Assembly: GCA_033816765.1 (NCBI GenBank)
Contig: CM066291.1
Coordinates: 4,712,001-4,776,000 of the forward strand
DNA: 64,000 nt
Direction of reading: 5' to 3'
Source: Nothopassalora personata
Lineage: Eukaryota > Ascomycota > Dothideomycetes > Mycosphaerellales > Mycosphaerellaceae
Below are positions 30,831 through 43,028 of this stretch, in pieces. Made by a program: the position numbers and the translations under genes. The notes below the pieces were generated by a model, which did no database searches, was not told the origin of the DNA, and was given only the letters and a program-made list of their open reading frames with translations. Positions within the stretch are counted from its first letter, which is position 1; each line of letters begins with the position of its first letter.

Positions 30831-33660
30831 ACCTTTGCCGACATAGGTAGAGGCTACGAACAGCCTATAAACCCTACGAAAATAGAAGGGGTCTATAGGG
30901 ATTCTATCCCTTATAAGGAGATAGAGGAATCGGAGGAAGGGGAAACACCTAAATCTAGTAAAGAAGGGAGAAGCGGAACTAGCGCCGCTAAATTAGGTAT
31001 AGGTGTAGGAACGAACAGCACAATTAGAATAGATACTATAACTATCCTCTTTAGACGATTAGTAGTAGTAATAGAAAACGCTAGCCCTCGCTTTCTACCT
31101 CTAGGAGGTACTAAGAATCCGTTCTTTAATAGCACTAATGCTACTAAGTTCTAGGAGCGGTTTAGCGACCTAATAGACTAGTATCCGCCTCGGGCATCTA
31201 TTAAGAAGGATAATTTCTAGGGTAGGTTTAAGCGCAATTGCGAAACTACTATCCGGCGCGTAGTTATAAGGCTACCTAGGTAGCTTACTAACAAGGCACG
31301 TTTTAGGAGGGCGTTCTTATTAGAGTTCTTAAGGTTTAACGCCTACTCGATATTAGGGAGTCGGGAATATCTTAAGGAGATTGTTAGGGCGTAGTAAGGC
31401 AAGAGGCCTAAAGAATAAGATATAAAGGAATTTATCCGCCTATTTATATCCTTAAGTAACCTAATTGAACCTAAGGATTTAGATAATAGCTCCCGGAGTC
31501 GCCTTCTCCTTTAGGGATTACTAGAGGTAGTCGCAAAAGCGGTCTACAAGGCTTACGGGCTTTACCTAAAGTAACCTAAGAAGTTTAGGGACTTTTAGAG
31601 GATTCTCGATAAAGCTACTAGCATCGTAGATAGTAAGGAGGGATAGAAAGCTATATATATAGATTTCCCTCTTACTTTACCTTAGCTATACCGCTTAGTC
31701 GTAAAGCAAATACCGCGCCTTAAGCCTAAGATTAATACGCTTAAGAAGGCTACCTCTAGGACTATTATTAATAATAACCTAATCTAGAAGGTAGCTAAAA
31801 TAAGTATACGTATATACTAGCGCGGTCGCGTCGCGGACGCGGGTACCTTCTACCCGAGCGAGAATTAACGCTCTATATAACCGGAGAGGCACGACTTAGA
31901 TACTAAACTGTAGGTTTACGTAATGTAGCGTCCCCTATCGTAGAATCGTAAACAGTCTAAAGCGATAGATGGTTGTTACTATAACTATAGTAGTTCGAAG
32001 CACTAGGCTAGCAATTATAGGGCGATAAGGTCCTTAATATCCCGGGGCTACGTATACCTCGCCCTAAACAACTAGTAGTATCTAGGGAAAGAAGGCGATC
32101 TACGTCCTACTAAGTTTAACTTTCGGAGGGACTATAGTAAACTAAAACTGCTCTATATACTCCCTCTACTCGAAGAACATTATAGACCGATCGAGTTTAA
32201 TAATTAGTATAAGATTCTCGCACTACGTAAGTAATAGATAGGTAGGGACTATACTAGGGTAATAAAGGTTACGCCTCCTAATTATTCTAAGCCCCCTCCT
32301 AACTTTAGGCATTTAATAGAGTATAGCCCTTAGGATGTACGGTCTAGCTAAACGGAGAAGGCTACTAGTATATATTAGGTCTTATTCGGAGAAAGTGAAG
32401 TAGAGTAGGCGGTCGACTTAGGCGAGCTTAACGAGGTATCTACCTATCCTATGCAGTCTAATAAAGTGAAAGGGAAGGTACCCGTAGGCATTCTAAAGAA
32501 TCCGCACCCGAGGACCCGGTCCTTAGCCTAGGATCTACGAGCCCGAGCTAAGGCTACTAAGAAAGTTCGCCTACAATTAGAACAGGAGATCCGGTAAGCT
32601 AAGATTAACTAGTAGGAGATTAAAATGATTAACGAAGGTAGTGCTTAAATAAGCGAAACTTAATTATTAGCTAAATCCGGGGTAACCCTAGGAAGGGGAA
32701 ATAATGCCTAAGTAAATAGACTAGGGAACGATGCTAATAAAGGACTGCCTAAGGATATGCCTATTAGTCCCGTAAACGCCCCCTTCGCATAAAGGAAGCG
32801 TATATAGAATACTAAGACTATAAGGATTAATAACTACGTCCGATAATATAGTTTAGCTAGTAATGGCCCGGTTATAAAGGAAGAGGGTATTATCTACTAG
32901 ATTAATTAGATCCTCTAGATAACGTTTCCTAATGTGAACGCCTAAGATTAGTTTCGATATAGTTGCTAGTTCGAGGCTACCCTCTTCGGTCGCGTTACTA
33001 ACACCCCCGCTCTTTAGGAGAAGCTCGCTATAGTGCGACGCCTTATAGGAAAGGACCCTAAGGTTCGGACTAGATAAGTGGTTACCTATAAAGATGAACC
33101 TAAGTATAATAAGGAGGTCTTCCGCGAAGATAGTTAGGCCTAGTATATCGGAGTGTATTTAACTATACTTTACTCTAAAGGAGCGGTCCCTACTACTAAG
33201 CTCTATAAGGACGTTAAGAAAATCGGGCTCTCTAGTATCCTTAACAACTTTACTATAGTCCCTAGTCCTTAGGTAGTAGCGGAGTTCGGGATGAATAAGA
33301 ACTAGATTAGGTACCTAATTAACGAGGGTTCCGAGGTGAATATTATCGGCTAGAGGAACGCTTATAGATTTAGGTTACCGGTAATGTCGAGTGCTTAGCT
33401 TACCTTTCAAGGTGCTAGAGGGCGGGCCTAGTTTAAAGGTATTGTAGGCAATTTAGATGTTTAGGTATTTAGGGTTTACTACTAAATAGACATGTTCATC
33501 TCCTCGGATCTAAACTTACTAACAATCCTAGGACGTCCGTAGGCCCGTAAGGTACGACTCACTGCCCGTATCTACGATAATGGTTTATAGGAGGGGACTA
33601 TTACTAGCCGTAAAGGTGAAAGTGTTATGTTTACTACCCTAGTTAGCTCGGATAGGTGTA
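30831..33660 (+). pseudogene. Gypsy-3 ORF1: gag, CCHC knuckle and aspartic protease
   Basis: All parts lie in one frame. The gag region includes NPFFNSTNATKF, then RFSDLID, GRFKRNCETTIRRV and KARFRRAFLLEFLRFNAYS. The zinc knuckle at 31977-32018 reads Tyr-x2-Tyr-x4-His-x4-Tyr, each Tyr one RIP change from Cys. The protease at about 33306-33600 has LINEGSEVNIIG, where the Asp expected in this protease family reads Asn (GAC to AAC after T, a TpG-to-TpA change), then LTILGRP. A GC-rich 90-bp patch near 31800-31890 breaks the frame style and may be an insertion. Non-functional. Confidence 0.7.
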
Positions 33661-33700
33661 AGACCCTTTAAGAACTATTGAAAGCGTCGGGAAATAGAAG

Positions 33701-33730
33701 GGTAGGTTAAGTTAAGGCGCTTAACCTACC
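33701..33730 (+). terminator. Possible hairpin at the ORF1-ORF2 junction
   Basis: GGTAGGTTAAG (33701-33711) and CTTAACCTACC (33720-33730) are exact inverted repeats with an 8-nt loop, 70 bp before the junction palindrome. It could be an RNA structure acting in termination or translation restart; function unproven. Confidence 0.4.
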
Positions 33731-33800
33731 GATTTGCTAAAGCCGGATTTAACAAAATCAGTAAGGTTCTCGCACTATCTCGGAGAAACCTCGGACTTTA

Positions 33801-33826
33801 ATTTACCGGTCCCGGGACCGGTAAAT
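33801..33826 (+). promoter_or_regulatory. GC-rich palindrome at the ORF1-ORF2 junction
   Basis: A perfect 26-bp palindrome with the same CGGTCCCGGGACCG core as the LTR copies, lying between the end of gag-protease and the start of the RT frame. Its outer ATTTA/TAAAT arms differ from the LTR version mostly at CpA/TpG positions. Confidence 0.65.
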
Positions 33827-33839
33827 AGCTATAGTAAGG

Positions 33840-36800
33840 AAAATGGATACGACTACGGCACGACGTAGCTATAGGAAGGCACGACGCATCTATAGGAACC
33901 CGGTAAGGCTCTAACGCCTAGTAACTATTTAGCTTACTTATTAGGATTACTTAGGACTGCTAGAGCAAAGGAACGAGTTGTAGAAATTAGAATAGGCGCG
34001 TTTAAGGGAGATTCTATTACTAACGTTTATTTAGTTTAAGGGGATTAGCCTTCTAAGATCCTAAGGCAATCTACATTAAATGCTTAGGCACGAAAGTAAT
34101 AAGTAGGCTAACATATAGCTAATATTAGGATGCCGTAGGTCTTCACGATGTATAAGCGTAAGGCGGATAAGAAGAAGCTAGTAGACGCGAGCGTTTACGA
34201 ACGCCTAGAATCACGAGTTAAGGGAGATATAGAATAGAAGCGTAGGGCACTGTACCTAGAATCTAAGATGCCTAAAGGATAAGGACCGTTTAATAGGAAG
34301 TACTTAACTAAGAAATTCTTAAGTATTAAGCGAGGTAGCTAAATCACTCTAGAACGACTTACCTTAATTAAGGTTAGCATTAAGCTATTACTAATAGAAA
34401 GGGCCTTATTCGATAAGATGCTCTACAGCCGGGAGGCAGTCCTCGCTTAGGATTTCAGTCACATAAGGCAAATTAGGCACGACGTCGTGCCACCTTAGAA
34501 GATTAACACGGTCCCTTATAGGCCATGGTAGGCACGCCCTATCCGGTTGCACCTAAGTCTTAGGGTAATCGTTAAGCACATAATTAGAGCCCGGATTAAG
34601 AACAACATCCTAGGATACTTATAAGGGGCATACTCTAATATCTAGTTCCTAGTCGTAAAGAAGGTTAATGCCTCTAGAAGCAATGTGCTATATCAGTTAA
34701 TTAACTTAGCTATACTCCTAAATAAGATTACTATGCGCGATGCTAACATTCCACCGGACACGGATAGCTTCTTAGAGGATTTTACCGGTTACCGAGTCGC
34801 TTTACTTATAGACCTGTTTTTAGGTTATAATTAGATCACTTTAGATAAGTCCTACCGGGACTTAATAGCCTTTATGACCCCTCTTAGCCTAGTACGTAAC
34901 ACGACTCTACCTTAAGGGGCTACTAATTTAGTTACTTAGTTCGTACGTGCGGTAACAAAAATTCTACTTAATTATATCTCGTATCGAGTAAAGCCGTTTC
35001 TCGATAACATCGGTATTAAGGGACTAACTAAGGACTATAGGAATGCCGAAGTAGAGCCTAGGCTAAGGAGATAGGTCGTTAAGCACATCGTCTCCCTAGA
35101 TCTAGTTCTTACTAACCTAGAGAGAGCTAGTACGGTGGTTGCTAGAGGCAAATCCTAATGGTTATATAAAAAGCTTAAGATTGTTAGGTACGTTACTAGC
35201 CCGGATGGTCGCTATCCTAACCTAAAGGTTATAGCTAAGATCCTAGACTAGCCTACGCCTACCTGTATTAAGGAGGTCCGCACCTATGTAGGGCTATGTA
35301 TGTACTTCCGGATATAGATCCCCTAGTTCGTTATTATCGCTCGACTAATGTATAAGCTACTAAAGAAGGACGCCGAGTTCACCTAGATAGAAAATAAGCA
35401 GTTCTTAAAAGAAGAGCTTACTAGATACCTTATATAGGCTCTAGCCTTAGTTACCCTCTACTACTTACCTAGTGCTAGGTCTATCTTTATCTTAGTTAAT
35501 ACTAGCGGCACTAGATGGGGGTGTATCGTTTCTTAAGAATTAATAGACAGTACTCGACGGCGTTACCCGGTGCGGTATAAGAGTAGAATCTAGAACGCGT
35601 TAGAATCTAGATATAATGCTAGTAAGCGGGAATGCCTTAGGGTCCTTAAGGGGCTTAAGAAGATCTAAAGATATATCACTAGCGTTAATTTTGTCCTTAA
35701 AGTTAATGCTAAGACACTTATATAGCAACTTAACCGGCCGGCTTCGGACCTGCCTAACTCGGCAATAGCCCGGTGGGTCGTATAGATTAGGCTATTTACA
35801 TTCGAAGTAAAGCACGTTACGGGAGCTAGGTATACTAGCCTAGATACCCTATCTCGTAGGCCCTCTACACCTTAGGAACCTAGGGAAGCTAACGAAGACG
35901 AAGTCGACTAGATGATTAATAATAAGCTGTTCGGGTACCCGGAGCCGGTCGACACCTATCTAGTTAAAATCTAGAAAACACGACATCTCGGGGACTAATA
36001 TTCTAAAAGCTCTTAGCAACTTACTTAGGTTATAGAAACTAGGACCCGGCCCGATAGTATTACCCGTACTAAGTACCGGCGACTAGTAAAGAAGAGCGTT
36101 AATTTCTTTATCCGGGACTAATTGCTATTCTTCTAGAAGCGCCGAGGAGTACCGTTACAACTTGTAATTAACGATAACGAGGCTTAGAAGGAGATCGTTA
36201 TAGAATGCTATAAAAGACACGGTCATCGCAGCGCTAAGGTCGTATATAACCTTATTTCCGATCGGTATTACTAGGACGGGTACTTCGCCGATGTCTCTAC
36301 GTAGGTTCGAAGTTATGCTCCTTATAGGTTTCGCGAAGGCAACTAGCGCGCTAGTAAGCTTTACTTATCGAGCCCTTAGGTCATTAGTAAGAAGTAGTAC
36401 TCGGACCCCGTCTAGGTGCATAAAAATGGATACCTCCTAGTTACGCGCGAAGCACTTAGTAACTAGATCGAGGCTAGAGTAACGAGGGCACCTCCTAGCT
36501 CTAAGACGGTTACTAAGTTTCTATACGAAGATGTCTTCTATAGGTACGGCTACTATACTAAAATTGTGCTTAATAACGCTACGGTTCATGCGGCTAAGGT
36601 TAAGCGGTTACTCGTGGGGCTTCGTGTTCGAAGGATCCAAATATTACAGTACTATCCGTAGTCTAATGCTCCGGTCGAGGCTAGACACCGTCCGATTCTT
36701 ATAGCGTTAGCAAAGCTTATAAGGAACATATACCGCGGATAGGAGTAATAGGTACCCGCTATGTTATAGGCTAATAGGACTACGACCTGTCGTACTACTA

Positions 36801-37510
36801 GAATAACGCTAGCTTAGGTCCTATATAGCTATCGCACGATTCTACCAATTAAGGTTAAGTACCCGACGTAGGCGAATTACTAATAGGGATCGGTAAGAAC
36901 GACTAAGGACCTACTTGCTATACGTGCGCGTTAACTCTAGGCTCGAGACCTTAGTTTAGAAGAGCTATATACTCGAAGAAAGCGACTAAGAGAACTTAGT
37001 AAGGACTACTTTAATTCTTACCGGAATGTTAACTCTATTAGTTTCTAGAAGGGCGACCTTATTATGAGATTCGACAAGCTATATAAGGATGACTTCTCAC
37101 GTAAGATCGGTTACCGATAGTAAGGTTCATATCGGGTGTCTAGTGTCTCTAGGGAGTTTAGTACCTATATTCTTAAGGAACTTAATAGTACGCTAATGAA
37201 GGGTGTTTAGGCACGAGAAAACCTTAAGCTAGTTCTAGAGCTTCGCCCGGATGACATAGGAGTACTAGGCCTAGATAATGGGATCGATCTCGTAATAGGG
37301 GAGGGAGAAGTCGCTAATAGCGTCGCTAATAGCGAAGATAGTAGTAATTCGAACGAGATCGAGCCTATCGCCGACGAAGACATACTACCTGTAGGAGTTA
37401 ATAAAAAGGGATCGTATCCTAGACCGGAATCTAAGAAGCTATAGATTAGGCCTTATAACCTTCCTATAGCCGAAATTTCACAGTTTAGTAGGATTGAGGC
37501 TAAGAACTAA
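33840..37510 (+). pseudogene. Gypsy-3 ORF2: reverse transcriptase, RNase H, integrase
   Basis: A single frame. RT: VLYQLINLAILLNKITMRDA, GYRVALLIDLFLGYN, DLIAFMTPLSL, and the catalytic motif FLDNIGIKG (34997-35023), where the second Asp of the active-site pair is Asn (GAC to AAC after T). RNase H: PASDLPNSAIARWVV and FEVKHVTGARYTSLDTLSRRP, typical of gypsy RNase H. Integrase: HGHRSAKVVYNLISDRYY (36218-36271), part of the zinc-binding H2C2 module, and the catalytic core with PQSNAPVEARHRP-like sequence near 36655. A basic and acidic C-terminal tail runs to about 37510. Interruptions are mainly TAG. Confidence 0.75.
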
Positions 37511-37651
37511 TTAGTTAGTAATGGCGTATAGAGTTCACTTTCCTTAGGCATGTGTTGCATATGCCCTTTAGTTTATTAAGCCGATTCGGTTATCTAGACT
37601 TCACTTTATAGGGTGTTCTTACCTTAGTTGGACCTTAGTTAGTAGAATCAC

Positions 37652-37677
37652 ATTTACCGGTCCCGGGACCGGTAAAT
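37652..37677 (+). promoter_or_regulatory. GC-rich palindrome at the ORF2-ORF3 junction
   Basis: A perfect 26-bp palindrome, identical in all 26 positions to the one at 33801-33826, placed between the integrase end and the third frame. Flanking sequences of the two junction copies are unrelated. Confidence 0.65.
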
Positions 37678-38159
37678 CGGATTACGTAATAGCGTAGCAT
37701 GCCCCTACTAAATGCTTACCTAGGTAGTTACTAGCACTGGTTTTCGGTTACATGTAGGGTTATCGGACCTTTAGTATAACCTTAATAGTACTGCTCTTAC
37801 TACTTATAAGACCGGTCTCGGCGCTACTACCTTATCACGGTTATAGGGATATACGCTAAGAGGTATACTTAAGCGCAGCTCTCTACCTACTACTTCCTCT
37901 CTTTTTCTTTAAATACTAATACTATCACTAGAGCTACTAACACATTAGACGGTTCTTTAGCCTCTCTCTCTTTACGACCTTAGCCTTCTTTAAAGCCCTA
38001 CCCTAACACTAAGCTTTTAAAGCTTACTAATACTCCGGAGTGGCACTACGAGATAGCTAGCTCTTACGATCTCACTAATAGCGAATCCTAGTTATTATAG
38101 CTTCGGCTAGTCTATCGTTACGCCCGGCTAGCTCGAGCATAGCGCTTACTAGTACTATT

Positions 38160-41100
38160 ACTAGGCTTACCCGCCTACCTTAGACCTTATTCGAGTCCCT
38201 TCGCCTACCGGATAACGTTAAGCATGTCCTTGCTAACACGAATACGCCGAAGTCCGCCGCTAATGTTATATTCCGAGAGCTTAGTCCTTAGAAGCGGGTC
38301 GAGGTATTAAAGAACTTCTATAAGGGCTTCGAGAAGGTATTCAAAGACTACTCCGTCTATGTTAACCTATTTTTTAAGGAAGTTAAGAGCGGTATAGGTA
38401 AGAGCTACTAGGATGAATTCCTTAGTAATAAGAAGCTCGATATCTTATTTCCTATCGTCGGTAAGATTCGTAAGACCGGTTTAGAGATTTGTAACCGAGA
38501 GAAGACTCTTCGAGCTACGCTTACCCGCTACTAGCTACAGTAGATAGATAATAAGATTCTTAATCGACGCGTTATCTCCGAGCTTTGTAGTACTAACAGC
38601 GGGCGCCGCTAGTTTACGGCCTTCATTAACAAGTACCTAGATTACAGTAGGGCTATTAGTAGAATTTAGAGGGCACTAATCTAGCGTATAAGGATCGGCC
38701 GTAAGGGTATAGATCGTAAGCAAATTCTAGAGCCTAGTGATCTTACCCGGTGCAATAGGGAGGCTAAAGTACGTAGTATTAATCCGTAGTCGGCTAAGAG
38801 TAGGGAGATTATTAGAAGACACCGCCTAGCCGTCTATAAGGATAGCCTTCTATACTTTATAGAGGGTACTATTACTAAGAAGTCCGCGTCCCCGGAGGAT
38901 AGTATAGCTTAACCTAGACCATCTAGCTAACAATAGCCTTAGCTACGTTAGCTACCGGGTAGTAAAGGTAAAGAACGTGTAAAGAGTACTACGCTAACTC
39001 TACTAGCCTCTACCTAGCCTATAGTCCTATCGAGAGGCGGTCGTAAGTCGAGTCGACTTAAGTAGCTCCGTATAGGCAAGAGCATAGGTAAGGGCATAAC
39101 TACGCCTACTCGATCCTCGCCTAACCGAACGCTAGATAGCGCACCTATACGCGAGGGTAGTCCGCTAGGTACACCGTTTAGTACTCTACGATCTACTCCG
39201 GCCCTAACTAAGAATAGTAATCCGATACTTACTATGTTACCTTCGGCTATAATTAGGGATGTATTAGTCTTTAAGGATTAGATCCTATAAGAAGACGAGG
39301 CCCTCCGGATTAAGCGCGCTAACTGCACCTATAATAAGCGGTACTATAGCGTTAAGTTTAGAAACTCGATTAACGTAGATAGTATTAACTAGCTACCTAA
39401 GTGCCGGATAGCGGGCCTTAAGATGCTCAAATATGCTGTCTCGGACGTTCTTAAGAGGGATGGTAAGGTTAGCGCTATAATATGCGATTAGTATGTTCGA
39501 GATTTCTACTATAAGGCCCTCTACTTTGTTACAAATCCCGGTATTACCGCTAATACCCTATGTAAGCGCGCGCTTAAGGTCTAAGACTAGCTCTTTAAAG
39601 GCAAGAGTTTTTTAGCTATTAAGGTAAAGAATGAGTCGTGGTTTCGCCCTAATAAGCGTAGTTAGAAGACTATTAACCCGCTTAGCTACCTCCGTGTTCG
39701 AGGCAAAGTCGGCACTACGAGTAGCATCGTTACGTATGCTAACTACAACTAGATCCTCGATAAATTCGGCATTAATAAAGCTAACTAAGCCGATCTTAAT
39801 AGTACCGGTACCTACATTAATAGTAATATGCTATACTAGTATAATAACGCTAAACTAGCACCGCGGGTTAAATTAGTTAGAGAAATGATAAGTCGAGAAT
39901 TCGACGTGTACCGATAGCACCTACGAGAATTGAATAAGGTTAGTAACGGCGGCGTCTACTAGAACATGTAGTATTCTCTAAGCTAATAGATTATGCGATA
40001 AGACCCCGGGGTACAGCTCTTATAAGTAGCGCTACACCCTTAACACTACACTCGGTTTATCTCCTTCCCTAGGCCTACGATTTTTAGCTTTAATAGGGCT
40101 TATTAGGGGGGTGACGCGAACACTATAGTGCAGTATGCTAGGGTCGACTTAAACCTCGAAATTGAAAACTACTAGACTAGTAACCGGCTTAACATGCTGT
40201 ACTCTCTTAACTTAGAGGGCACTAGTAGGCCGGAGTTTTTACACGGTTTTTATAAGAAAGGGAATGCTAGAGAGTTTATCTAGTAGTACTAGATTAACGA
40301 CTACATAGAAGACGGCCGATTTAAGCGTTTCTTCTCGGTTAGAGTCTAGAATTACCTAAGCAAGAATAGCATTAGCTAGTTTAGAGAGGACCTAAGCGCT
40401 AGGTAAATGCGGGTAACTACTGTAGGCGTTCTAATAAGGTAGGCCGTACATAAGAGGACACTACGTTAGATTAACCCTTACTTTATCGAGATCCGCGACG
40501 ATAACTATCTTAAACTCTAGAGAAGCTAGAGTATGCACTAGGTGATGGACCTCTATCGTAACTTTAAGACGCTAAGTAAGAGCGCTATAGGATTTAAGTA
40601 TCGACGCCTAGTACCTAGCTATCCTTTTCCTACGGCCGTATACCTTAGTAGCATTAGCCCTCTGTCCGATGCCCTAGCGGGTTTGAAGTCTTAGAACGAT
40701 AACGAAGTTATCCTTAATGCTAGAAGGTAGCTTAATGCTACGGTCCGCCTAGACTCGGAGCTCTTCTATAAGAAGATGCATAATTAGCGCGTCCGAGCTG
40801 TGAAATTAATGGACAAGTAGCTTAGCTTAGTCACTACTCTCGAGTAGATGTGCTTTATAAGCGAAGGGCGTAATAAGAGCTTCTTCCGTAACTACTATAG
40901 GAACTTCACTAACTAGCTACTTAGGGACGCGTCTAGTAAGACTAGTGTTAGCTACGACAACGAGTAGGTCTAGATAAAGGACTTGTGTAAGACTAAGTGA
41001 AACTAAGTAGTTAGTATAGGTCTATAGGCTCCTAGTTTCTAGTTAATTTCCGGCTATAGCTATAGCCTATAGGATTCTAGTCCTAATTCTAGTCCTGATT

Positions 41101-41160
41101 CTAGTTCTAATTCTAGTTCTAATTCTAGTTCTAATGCTTCGGGTATAGGTGCTTCTAGTC
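38160..41160 (+). pseudogene. Gypsy-3 ORF3: long reading frame of unknown function
   Basis: About 1000 codons in one frame, interrupted mainly by TAG, lie between integrase and the 3' LTR. The sequence is protein-like, not low complexity: for example PDNVKHVLANTNTPKSAANV, VNLFFKEVKSGIGKSY, SYLRVRGKVGTTSSIVTYAN, GFKYRRLVPSYPFPTAVYLS. A Ser/Asn-rich tail repeats SSPNSS-type units at 41070-41130. I do not recognise a domain. No membrane segment typical of an envelope protein is apparent, but RIP complicates that judgement. It could be a captured host gene, a second replication-associated ORF, or a different element inserted in the same orientation. Confidence 0.55.
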
Positions 41161-41623
41161 CTTAGATCTTACTTGTTTCTTATAGTTACTTATCTTCCCT
41201 TAACTTACCTTCTAGCTACGCGGTAGATTCGTCTTTAGATTTATTAGGTTGCTAGTACTAACGCTCACTTGTCTTATAAGTGACGTTTACGTTATTCGAC
41301 TATCTAGCCCGCTCGATTAATGCTAACATGGCTGTCTATTCCCTCGCTAGTTTTGTAGTATACGTTAGTATAGTGCGACGGATGCGAGTCGCGGTTATTA
41401 ACGTTATTATTACGGTCTCTATTAGAAGGATTCTTTCGATCTTCATAAACTGTCGCTAGTAGGCCCTAGGACTGCCTAACATCTTATATATTAAGCTGAA
41501 TAGTAGGGTGAGCTACTATACTACTACAAGACCACCTTAGCTTACAGCAACTAATTAAGCTACCTATAATGCCCGGGCTTACTACTTTAGAACCTAAGGA
41601 TAGGTTCGTAATAGGGGAGGATA

Positions 41624-42013
41624 TATTAACGACTAATTGGTTATGTTAACCTTAGATTTGGTTATGTCGACCTTAGGTTTAGAAGGGGGGTTCCTTAGGT
41701 CTAACTTGCCCCTATTTCATTTAGGTTTAATTAGACATTTAGGTGAGCTAGCGGGACTAGTATAGCTGTTAAGATATATACTACGCAGTTAAGCATTGTA
41801 AGCGTAGTATTAAGGTAACAATTCAATTTATACCTCTCGAGTAGAGGGTATAGGGGTTTAGGTCTACTAATCCTCTTGTTTTATCTAGCTACTGCGCTAC
41901 TCGTCACGTGACCTGATTTCACGGTCCCGGGACCGGTAAATACCTCTGCTTACATAAGCGCCGCTCCATACCACCACAACTTAGACAGGCCTACATAGGG
42001 TGGTTAGTAGACA
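41624..42013 (+). repeat. Gypsy-3 3' LTR (copy B)
   Basis: 390 bp, directly after the polypurine tract. It is 22 bp longer than copies A, C and D because of a short tandem duplication of a GGTTATGTTAACCTTAGATTT-like word at its start. It carries the palindrome at 41916-41941. Confidence 0.85.
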
Positions 42014-42014
42014 T

Positions 42015-43028
42015 TACTAGTCTATTAGGTCGCTAAACCGCTCCTAGAACTTAGTAGCATTAGTGCTATTAAAGAACGGATTCTTAGTACCTCCTAGAGG
42101 TAGAAAGCGAGGGCTAGCGTTTTCTATTACTACTGCTAATCGTCTAAAGAGGGTAGTTATAGCATCTATTCTAATTGTGCTATTCGTTCCTACACCTATA
42201 CCTAATTTAGCGGCGTTAGTTCCGCTTCTCCCTTCTTTACTAGATTTAGGTGTTTCCCCTTCCTCCGATTCCTCTATCCCCTTATAAGGGATAGAGTCCC
42301 TATAGACCCCTTCTATTTTCGTAGGGTTTATAGGCTATTCGTAGCCTCTACCTATGTCGGTAAAGGTACTAAGTTTTTCTAGTAATGTAGCCGTATCTAT
42401 TATTACGTAGTGCTTACTTTAGAATGCGCTAATACTAGTTATTATTACTTAATAGGACCTTATAACCGTAATTGTTACTAAATACCTTAGACCTTAAGTA
42501 TTTTCGACCTTAGTCGACCTTAACCGTAAACCTTAACCGTAAGTAATAACCTTAACCGTAAACCTTAAACCTTAAACCGTAAGTTTAACCTTATAAACTA
42601 GATGCTAATACGCTACCGGGTGTACACTTAATAACCCCCCCTTATTAACTACTAAAATAATGTCTACTAACTACCCTATATAGGCCTATACGAGTTGTAG
42701 TAGTATAGAGCGGTGCTTATGTAAGTAGGGGTATTTGCCGGTCCCGGGACCGGGAAATTAGGTTACGTAACGAGTAGCGTAGTAGTTAGAAAAACAAGAG
42801 AATTAGCGGACCTAAACCCATATACCCTCTACTCGAGAGGTATAAATTAAATTGTTGCCTTAATGCTACGCTTACAATACTTAACTACGTAGTATATATC
42901 TTAATAGCTATACTAGGTCCTACTAGCTTACCTAAATGTCTAATTAAACCTAAATAAAATTCGGGCAAGTTAGACCTAAGGGACCCCCCTCTAAACCTAA
43001 GGTTAACACAACCTATTAGTTGTTAATA
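42015..43028 (-). mobile_element. Inverted truncated copy of the gypsy-3 5' end
   Basis: Reverse complement of 30161-31183: LTR C (42661-43028, 368 bp), leader with the CCTTAACC repeats, and about 350 bp of gag. It starts 1 bp after LTR B and is truncated inside gag. Its palindrome is at 42733-42758. It shows about the same level of RIP as the main copy. Confidence 0.8.

Larger units (their letters stand above)
30161..42013 (+). mobile_element. Large Ty3/gypsy element with three ORFs and junction palindromes, RIP-mutated
   Basis: An 11.85-kb element bounded by direct LTRs (30161-30528 and 41624-42013). A polypurine tract (AATAGGGGAGGATA) lies directly before the 3' LTR. Order: LTR, leader with GGTTAAGG-type repeats, gag, CCHC knuckle and protease in one frame (about 30831-33660), then RT, RNase H and integrase in another (about 33840-37510), then an additional long frame (about 38160-41160). 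A GC-rich palindrome with core CGGTCCCGGGACCG occurs in each LTR and at both ORF junctions. Typical gypsy elements are 5-8 kb with no third ORF, so this one is unusually large. Stops are mostly TAG, a RIP effect. The two flanking 5-mers (TATAC and TTACT) do not match, so the ends were rearranged after insertion. Confidence 0.8.

Noticed and set aside
30911..31135. 74-codon minus-strand frame with near-identical partner at 42063-42287
   Set aside because: Both are antisense shadows of the gag region; they match only because the two gag fragments are inverted copies of each other.
39631..39858. 75-codon plus-strand frame in the transposon block
   Set aside because: It lies in a different frame from the long ORF3 sequence and has no support beyond chance openness.
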